Assembly: GCA_963837715.1 (NCBI GenBank)
Contig: CAWIOF010000002.1
Location: forward strand, 992,001 to 1,056,000
From: JANYLB01 sp963837715
GTDB taxonomy: Bacteria > Actinomycetota > Acidimicrobiia > IMCC26256 > JANYLB01
Length of the DNA: 64,000 bases
Direction: 5' to 3'
The notes beneath the pieces are model-generated. The model searched no databases. It was given only the letters and a program-made list of their open reading frames with translations, and was not told where the DNA came from. A program made the position numbers and the translations under genes. The number at the start of each line of letters is the position of its first letter. Position 1 is the stretch's first letter. Shown piece by piece: positions 59,913-64,000 of this stretch.

Positions 59913-61525
59913 GACGCACTCACGTTCTGCTCCTCGAGGGGGTCGGCCGGGTCGCCGGGGTCGCCGCGGCCTGCCGGGCGACGCCCCAGTCTACGGCGGG
60001 TCACCCCGGTCGCGACGGCCCCCAGCAGGAGGATCACACTCCCCCACACCACCCAGTCCCCGTACCGGACGTAGGGAGTCTCCCCGGTCATGGTCGTGAT
60101 CTGACCCTCCACGATCGCGTTCTCGAAGAGCGGGTTGGTCTGCACGACGCGACCCGACGCGTCGATCACGCCGGTGATCCCCGAGATCGCCGCGTGCAAC
60201 ACCGGCCGGCCGGTCTCCGCCGCTCGCATCTGGCTGGTGGCCAGGTGCTGCGCCGACAGCGCCGAGCGTCGGTACGACCGGTTGTTCGTCGACACCACGA
60301 GCAGGTCGGCACCCTTGCGGACGCTGGATCGGACGAGGGGTGAGAACGCCGACTCGAAGCAGATGACGGTGCCCACCCGGTGCGACGGCGTGTCGAGCAC
60401 CACGGTGCGGTCACCCGGCGAGATGTCGGTGGCGACCTGGGCCGCGAGGGCCGGGATGACGTCGCGCGGCCAGCCGCCCCACGGCACGTACTCGCCGAAC
60501 GGGACGAGGTGTTGCTTCGAGTACGAACCGACGAGCCGACCGGTCGGGCTGTAGAGACGGTTGGTGTTGAACTGCTTGCCCTCGCCGCCGTAGGTGAGCG
60601 CGTTGACGAGCACCGAGCTGTTGTGGTCGCGGGCGATCTCGACGATGCGCTGGTGGAGGGTCGGATCGGTCTCGGGGTCGGTCTCGAGCGCGGATTCGGG
60701 GAACACGATGAGGTCGTAGTCGCCCTCCAGCTCCCCGGCGAGCGCGAGGTGCTTGTTGGTGAGGTAGTTGGAGTCGACCTCGGCCTGGTTCAGTCGTCGG
60801 TCCTGGTCGTTGCCCTGGAGCAGCGCGTACCGGAGCTCACCGTTCGGGTGCGGTTCGAAGCGCCCGGCCACGGCCGCGCCCGTGAGGACCAGGACGGCGA
60901 GGATCCCTGCTCCGGCGGCGACGAGGGGTCGCGGCGCGCGGGCCCGTGTGGCGAGCACGGCGTCGAGCAGGAACGCGTTGAGCGCCACCACGAGGAAGGA
61001 GACGAGCGGCACGCCACCGAACGTGGCCAGGGCGCGTGCCGGCGACGCGTCGTGCAGGGCCATCCCCGCTTCGGCCCAGGCCATACCGCCGAGGGGATAG
61101 CGACCGCGTGCGGCCTCGACCACGACCCAGACGGCCGCCGTGATCCACGGTGCGCGGATCCCCAGGCGTCGGAGTCCTCCGACCGCAGCTCCCGAGAGGG
61201 CCCAGAAAGCGGCCTGGGCGATCGTGAGCGCGATCGCCGCGACGAGGCCGACGTTGCTCGTCCACGACAGGGTGATGCCGAAGAAGACGATCCCGGCGAC
61301 GAAACCGGCGAGGGCCGCACGACCGGGTCCGGCGTCGTGCCACGCCCACAGGAGCGGCACGAGCGCGACGAGTGCGAGGAGTCCGAGATCGAAGGGCGGG
61401 TAGGCCAGCGCGAGCAGCAGGCCCGATGCGACCGCGGCTCCGATTCGGGCCCACCACGCGGGGGTCCGCCGCAGGATGGTCCGCGACCCCCGGGCGGGAT
61501 CGGCCACCGGTTCCGGTGCAGGCAT
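59909..61525 (-). CDS. lnt: Apolipoprotein N-acyltransferase
   Basis: Adds the third acyl chain to lipoproteins; 538 residues. About seven N-terminal helices (ASGLLLALAYPPFDLGLLAL, GFVAGIVFFGITLSWTSNVG) precede the nitrilase-like periplasmic domain with the triad Glu in LIVFPESALETDPE, Lys in YSKQHLVPFGEYVPW and Cys in RVGTVICFESAFSPLV. A last helix (WVVWGSVILLLGAVATG) closes the protein. Window lipoproteins at 26-28 kb are potential substrates. ATG 61525, divergent from nothing; the DUF4193 gene lies 21 bases upstream on the same strand. Confidence 0.93.
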   Translation of the reverse strand: MPAPEPVADPARGSRTILRRTPAWWARIGAAVASGLLLALAYPPFDLGLLALVALVPLLWAWHDAGPGRAALAGFVAGIVFFGITLSWTSNVGLVAAIALTIAQAAFWALSGAAVGGLRRLGIRAPWITAAVWVVVEAARGRYPLGGMAWAEAGMALHDASPARALATFGGVPLVSFLVVALNAFLLDAVLATRARAPRPLVAAGAGILAVLVLTGAAVAGRFEPHPNGELRYALLQGNDQDRRLNQAEVDSNYLTNKHLALAGELEGDYDLIVFPESALETDPETDPTLHQRIVEIARDHNSSVLVNALTYGGEGKQFNTNRLYSPTGRLVGSYSKQHLVPFGEYVPWGGWPRDVIPALAAQVATDISPGDRTVVLDTPSHRVGTVICFESAFSPLVRSSVRKGADLLVVSTNNRSYRRSALSAQHLATSQMRAAETGRPVLHAAISGITGVIDASGRVVQTNPLFENAIVEGQITTMTGETPYVRYGDWVVWGSVILLLGAVATGVTRRRLGRRPAGRGDPGDPADPLEEQNVSAS

Positions 61526-61546
61526 CGGTTCCGTCGGGACGGGGTG

Positions 61547-62047
61547 CTACACGCAGTCGCGGCAGAGTTGCCGCTTCTCGTCGGCGAGCTGGCTCAACGG
61601 CAGGACGAGGAAGCACGAGGAGCAGAGGAACTCGTCGGCCCGCCGGGGCGTGATCCGGTTCGATCCCCTGTCGTCGGGCTCACCGTCGTCGGGGTCGTCG
61701 TCGAGCTCGTCTTCGTCGAGGCGCTCGGCGACGGTCTTCTCCTTGAGGAGCACGTCGAGGGGGTCTTCGATGTCGTCGGGGTGGTGCTCCTCCTCGAGGT
61801 CGACGACATCGTCTTCGTCTTCGTCGGCCCCGGCCTTCGCCGCCGCAGCCTTGGCTCCCTTGGCCGGGACGGGCGCGACGACCACATCGGCCGCACCGAC
61901 GATCTCGTCGACGTCGTCGACCACGGCCGCCACGTCGGCGTCTTCGACGAGCACGTCGTCGACCAGGACGTCGTCGTCGAGCTCGAGCTCTTCGCCTTCG
62001 GCCTCGTCTGCGATATCGGGTTCGTCGTCGAAATCTTCTTCGGTCAT
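61547..62047 (-). CDS. DUF4193-type acidic zinc-ribbon protein
   Basis: A 166-residue protein. About residues 1-130 are extremely acidic (for example DDEPDIADEAEGEELELDDD and KAGADEDEDDVVDLEEEHHP), with one Ala/Lys segment in the middle. The C-terminus RADEFLCSSCFLVLPLSQLA then CRDCV holds two CxxC knuckles and is the DUF4193 signature found throughout Actinobacteria. Function unknown; the acidic part might mimic nucleic acid. The ATG at 62047 (MTEEDFDDEPD) is preferred over an upstream in-frame GTG-like start that would add a non-acidic stretch. Confidence 0.82.
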   Translation of the reverse strand: MTEEDFDDEPDIADEAEGEELELDDDVLVDDVLVEDADVAAVVDDVDEIVGAADVVVAPVPAKGAKAAAAKAGADEDEDDVVDLEEEHHPDDIEDPLDVLLKEKTVAERLDEDELDDDPDDGEPDDRGSNRITPRRADEFLCSSCFLVLPLSQLADEKRQLCRDCV

Positions 62048-62181
62048 GCGCTCACTGGCTCGGGGGTCGGGGGCTCTCGCCGGGGTCCGCGGGGCCCAGC
62101 TCGGGCCCTCGGGGGCGCGGAGTATAACCCCGCGCGCGACCAACCGAACCACTGTGGACGGCTGCGCATTCCCCGCCCGCT

Positions 62182-62206
62182 CCGCGGGCCCCGTTCAGGC
62201 CCGCGG
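62182..62206. terminator. GC-rich hairpin in the 62.05-62.50 kb gap
   Basis: CCGCGGGCC at 62182-62190 pairs perfectly with GGCCCGCGG at 62198-62206 around a 7-base loop, and CCCG/CGGG can extend the stem. It lies downstream of thyX and upstream of the DUF4193 gene on the minus strand, so it may terminate thyX transcription or lie in a leader. Confidence 0.5.
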
Positions 62207-62222
62207 ACGGGACGAGGTGGGT

Positions 62223-62311
62223 GGTTCAGGAGACCGTTGGGGCCACTGTTTGGCCCGCGCCACTCCGCGCGGCGGGGTTATTCCAGCGTTCTCTACTTGG
62301 TCTCCTGAACC
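62223..62311. other. 89-bp inverted-repeat element, candidate structured RNA
   Basis: GGTTCAGGAGACC (62223-62235) is perfectly complementary to GGTCTCCTGAACC (62299-62311). The 63 bases between them contain further stems: GGGCCA/TGGCCC around CTGTT, and CGCG-rich pairs. The rest of the 456-bp gene-free stretch (62048-62503) shows no coding frame of quality. The block could be a small RNA, a long leader structure or a small non-autonomous element. Confidence 0.45.
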
Positions 62312-62503
62312 CCCCGTCGGCCCGCTGATCCCTTCCGACGGCTCCCGAACCGGAAGGACCGGAAGTGCAGGGAGTGCAGGGACGGATGCCATTTCGCCCG
62401 ACAGGTGGGGGTGCTGTCAAGCGGGACCGTGCGCGACACATTGCCGGTGACCTGCAGGCACCGCGCGTCGAACCTGGTCAGCGCCGCGGAGAAAAAAGTT
62501 GCG

Positions 62504-64000
62504 TCACCGCGCCGCGCGGCGACGTTCGGCCGCGCGTTCTGACTCGAGGCGTTCGAGGTCGTACGTCGCGTGGTCGACGTGCCGCATCGCGGCTGCGATC
62601 GCGCGGTGACCCGCTTCCTCCGCGATCAGTCGGTGCATCTCCTGGACGACGCGGCGGTACGCGGGATGGCCCTGCGGCGAGCTCCGCAGTTCGAGCACGT
62701 GCATCGCTTCCCGCGCGTTCATCTGCATCACGAATCGGATGCGGTATGCGAGCGCGACTGCGTATGAAGATTGCTCGCGGAAGTCTGGCGTCAGTGTGTC
62801 GTACAGCTCGGCCGACCGTGTCATCGCTTCGTCGAACTCGGCGTCGACGCCGGCTTCGACGACAGCTTCCGGCGTGTCGTACCCGTGGCGAGGTGACAGT
62901 CCCTGCCACTCGATCGTGAGCATGCGGTGACGTTGGAGATCGCGGAACGCGCCGTAGTCGGCGAGCACGTCGAACCGGTACCCGGTGCGTTCGAACGCGC
63001 GACCGGGACGGTGGCGACGGTTGTCGCGGTCGCCGACTGCGGCGCGCAGCAACGCGACCCGGTCGTCGGTGGAGAGCCGCCGGACCCGCGCAAGCACCTG
63101 GTCCTCGGGCAACTGCGTGACCGGGTAGCAGATCGCCGCCAGCACCTTGTCTTCGCCCTCGGGGTCGAAGTCGGTGAGCACCACCGCAGGACGGGGTTCG
63201 GGCTCGGCGTCGCCGAAGAGGCGACCCACCACCGATTCCGTCTCGGTTCGGGTCTCCTCGAGGTAGTCGGTCCAGGCACCGCCACGATCGGGGCGGTCGA
63301 CCCGGGCGACGAACGACGGGATCACCTTGCGCAGCTCCTCGAGCATGATCTGCGCGTACGCGTGCGCCTCGGGGAGCGGGTGGGCACGCATGCGGAGCAG
63401 GAGCGCCTCGAACGCCTGACCGGATCCGTAGATGCCGACGTTCGAGAGGGTCGCCGCGGGGAGGATCCCGCGCACGGCGTCGCACGCCTTCGCCTTGATG
63501 CTCTGCTTGTAGACGAAGTCGGAGTCGTCTTCGTGCTTCGGGTAGCGCTCGCGCGCCCAGTCGAGCATCTGGGGTTGCAGCGAGACGTAGGTGTCGAAGA
63601 GCGCGTCCATGTCGCTGACGTACCGCGCGCCGAGTGGCGAACCGACCACATCGGGATCGCGGTAGTAGCGGTAGCGACCGGCGAGCCGCGCGTCGTAGGG
63701 GATGTAGCGCGTCGACTGCTCCATGTACGACATGATCCGGCCCCACTCGAGGACCTTGGTGAGCATGTTCGACGCCTGCTCGCACGCGAGGTGCACACCG
63801 CCGAGCTGCGCGACGGAGTCGTCGCCGTACTCGAGGAAGACGCGGTCGTAGAGCTCCTCGGCTCGCTTCAGGCCGACCGTCGCGTCGACGGTGAGATCAC
63901 CGGTGAGGTCGAGGTCGCCGACGAACTCGTCGAGGAACAACCGGCGCAGGCTCTTCGGACTGCGCGAGTACCGCGCGAAGAGTGCGCCCTTCACGACCTC
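62504..64000 (-). CDS. thyX: FAD-dependent thymidylate synthase-like, double-domain type, 5' end cut by window
   Basis: At least 498 residues of a long ThyX-type protein. It would make dTMP from dUMP with FAD and methylene-tetrahydrofolate. The N-terminal half has KGALFARYSRSPKSLRRLF, ACEQASNMLTKVLEWGRIM and SYMEQSTRYIPYDARLAG. The C-terminal half has LADYGAFRDLQRHRMLTIEW and YAVALAYRIRFVMQMNAREA. Thus the EQSxRY part of the ThyX motif is kept in the first half and the RHR part in the second. The frame is open to the window edge (a GTG at 63994 exists but family members extend further), so the true start is outside. Confidence 0.8.
   Translation of the reverse strand, partial: EVVKGALFARYSRSPKSLRRLFLDEFVGDLDLTGDLTVDATVGLKRAEELYDRVFLEYGDDSVAQLGGVHLACEQASNMLTKVLEWGRIMSYMEQSTRYIPYDARLAGRYRYYRDPDVVGSPLGARYVSDMDALFDTYVSLQPQMLDWARERYPKHEDDSDFVYKQSIKAKACDAVRGILPAATLSNVGIYGSGQAFEALLLRMRAHPLPEAHAYAQIMLEELRKVIPSFVARVDRPDRGGAWTDYLEETRTETESVVGRLFGDAEPEPRPAVVLTDFDPEGEDKVLAAICYPVTQLPEDQVLARVRRLSTDDRVALLRAAVGDRDNRRHRPGRAFERTGYRFDVLADYGAFRDLQRHRMLTIEWQGLSPRHGYDTPEAVVEAGVDAEFDEAMTRSAELYDTLTPDFREQSSYAVALAYRIRFVMQMNAREAMHVLELRSSPQGHPAYRRVVQEMHRLIAEEAGHRAIAAAMRHVDHATYDLERLESERAAERRRAAR

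Noticed and set aside
62048..62503. tmRNA, SRP RNA, 6S RNA or RNase P RNA
   Set aside because: None of the conserved cores of these RNAs (tag frame, GGAAGCAG-type SRP loop, RNase P GAAA/ANAGA motifs) could be found.

Overview
The window is very GC-rich, densely packed bacterial chromosome. Many starts are GTG or TTG, and many neighbouring genes overlap by 4 bp. The gene content points to a high-GC actinobacterium, most likely of the class Acidimicrobiia (inference). Clues are the gcvH-garA-ftsR-BFN-merR-gcvP order known from Mycobacterium tuberculosis Rv1826 to Rv1832, a DUF4193 protein, a duplicated-type ThyX and an AftB-like arabinosyltransferase. Almost all of it is core chromosome. No transposase, phage or plasmid gene was seen.

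Layout. 1-503: 5' part of a GT39-type membrane glycosyltransferase. 0.6-4.8 kb: pyrG, an ADP-ribose pyrophosphatase, xerD, a DksA-type zinc finger and an M50 protease. 4.9-7.5 kb: a PhyH dioxygenase, an HD protein and trpS. 7.5-13.9 kb: a tight operon scpA-scpB-rluB-aroH-tyrA-aroA-cmk-plsC linking chromosome condensation, pseudouridylation, aromatic amino-acid synthesis and lipid synthesis. 13.9-19.0 kb: ispH on the minus strand, then an MFS transporter, a DUF512 radical-SAM protein and der. 19.0-23.1 kb: a tandem repeat, TadE/TadG-like pilus proteins and an acyl-CoA carboxylase subunit. 23.2-28.7 kb: accessory genes, including an unusual alginate-lyase/sulfotransferase fusion, tRNA-Pro and a Cys-rich beta-propeller lipoprotein. 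28.7-35.4 kb: a minus-strand operon from a GH38 alpha-mannosidase down to an NTF2-like protein. 35.7-46.4 kb: gamma-glutamyltransferase, the AftB-like enzyme, CoxD/CoxE/XdhC-type maturation genes, an SDR, a Dabb protein, a CDP-alcohol phosphatidyltransferase and a fused sugar-nucleotide enzyme. 46.4-57.4 kb: the glycine-cleavage and regulator cluster with a glycine riboswitch in front of gcvP, then an FGGY kinase. 57.5-64 kb: minus-strand genes including lnt, DUF4193 and thyX.

Three results stand out. First, a previously unnamed family of 85-89 bp palindromic repeats occurs at four loci. One copy sits in frame inside gcvT, like the Rickettsia palindromic elements. Second, a good 28-bp XerCD dif site lies at 57497-57524, exactly where gene direction switches from all plus to all minus, so the replication terminus probably lies here. 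Third, nine genes, most of them conserved, carry single-base frame breaks, eight of them one extra base. This looks like sequencing or assembly error rather than gene decay. These genes are annotated as single features spanning the break.
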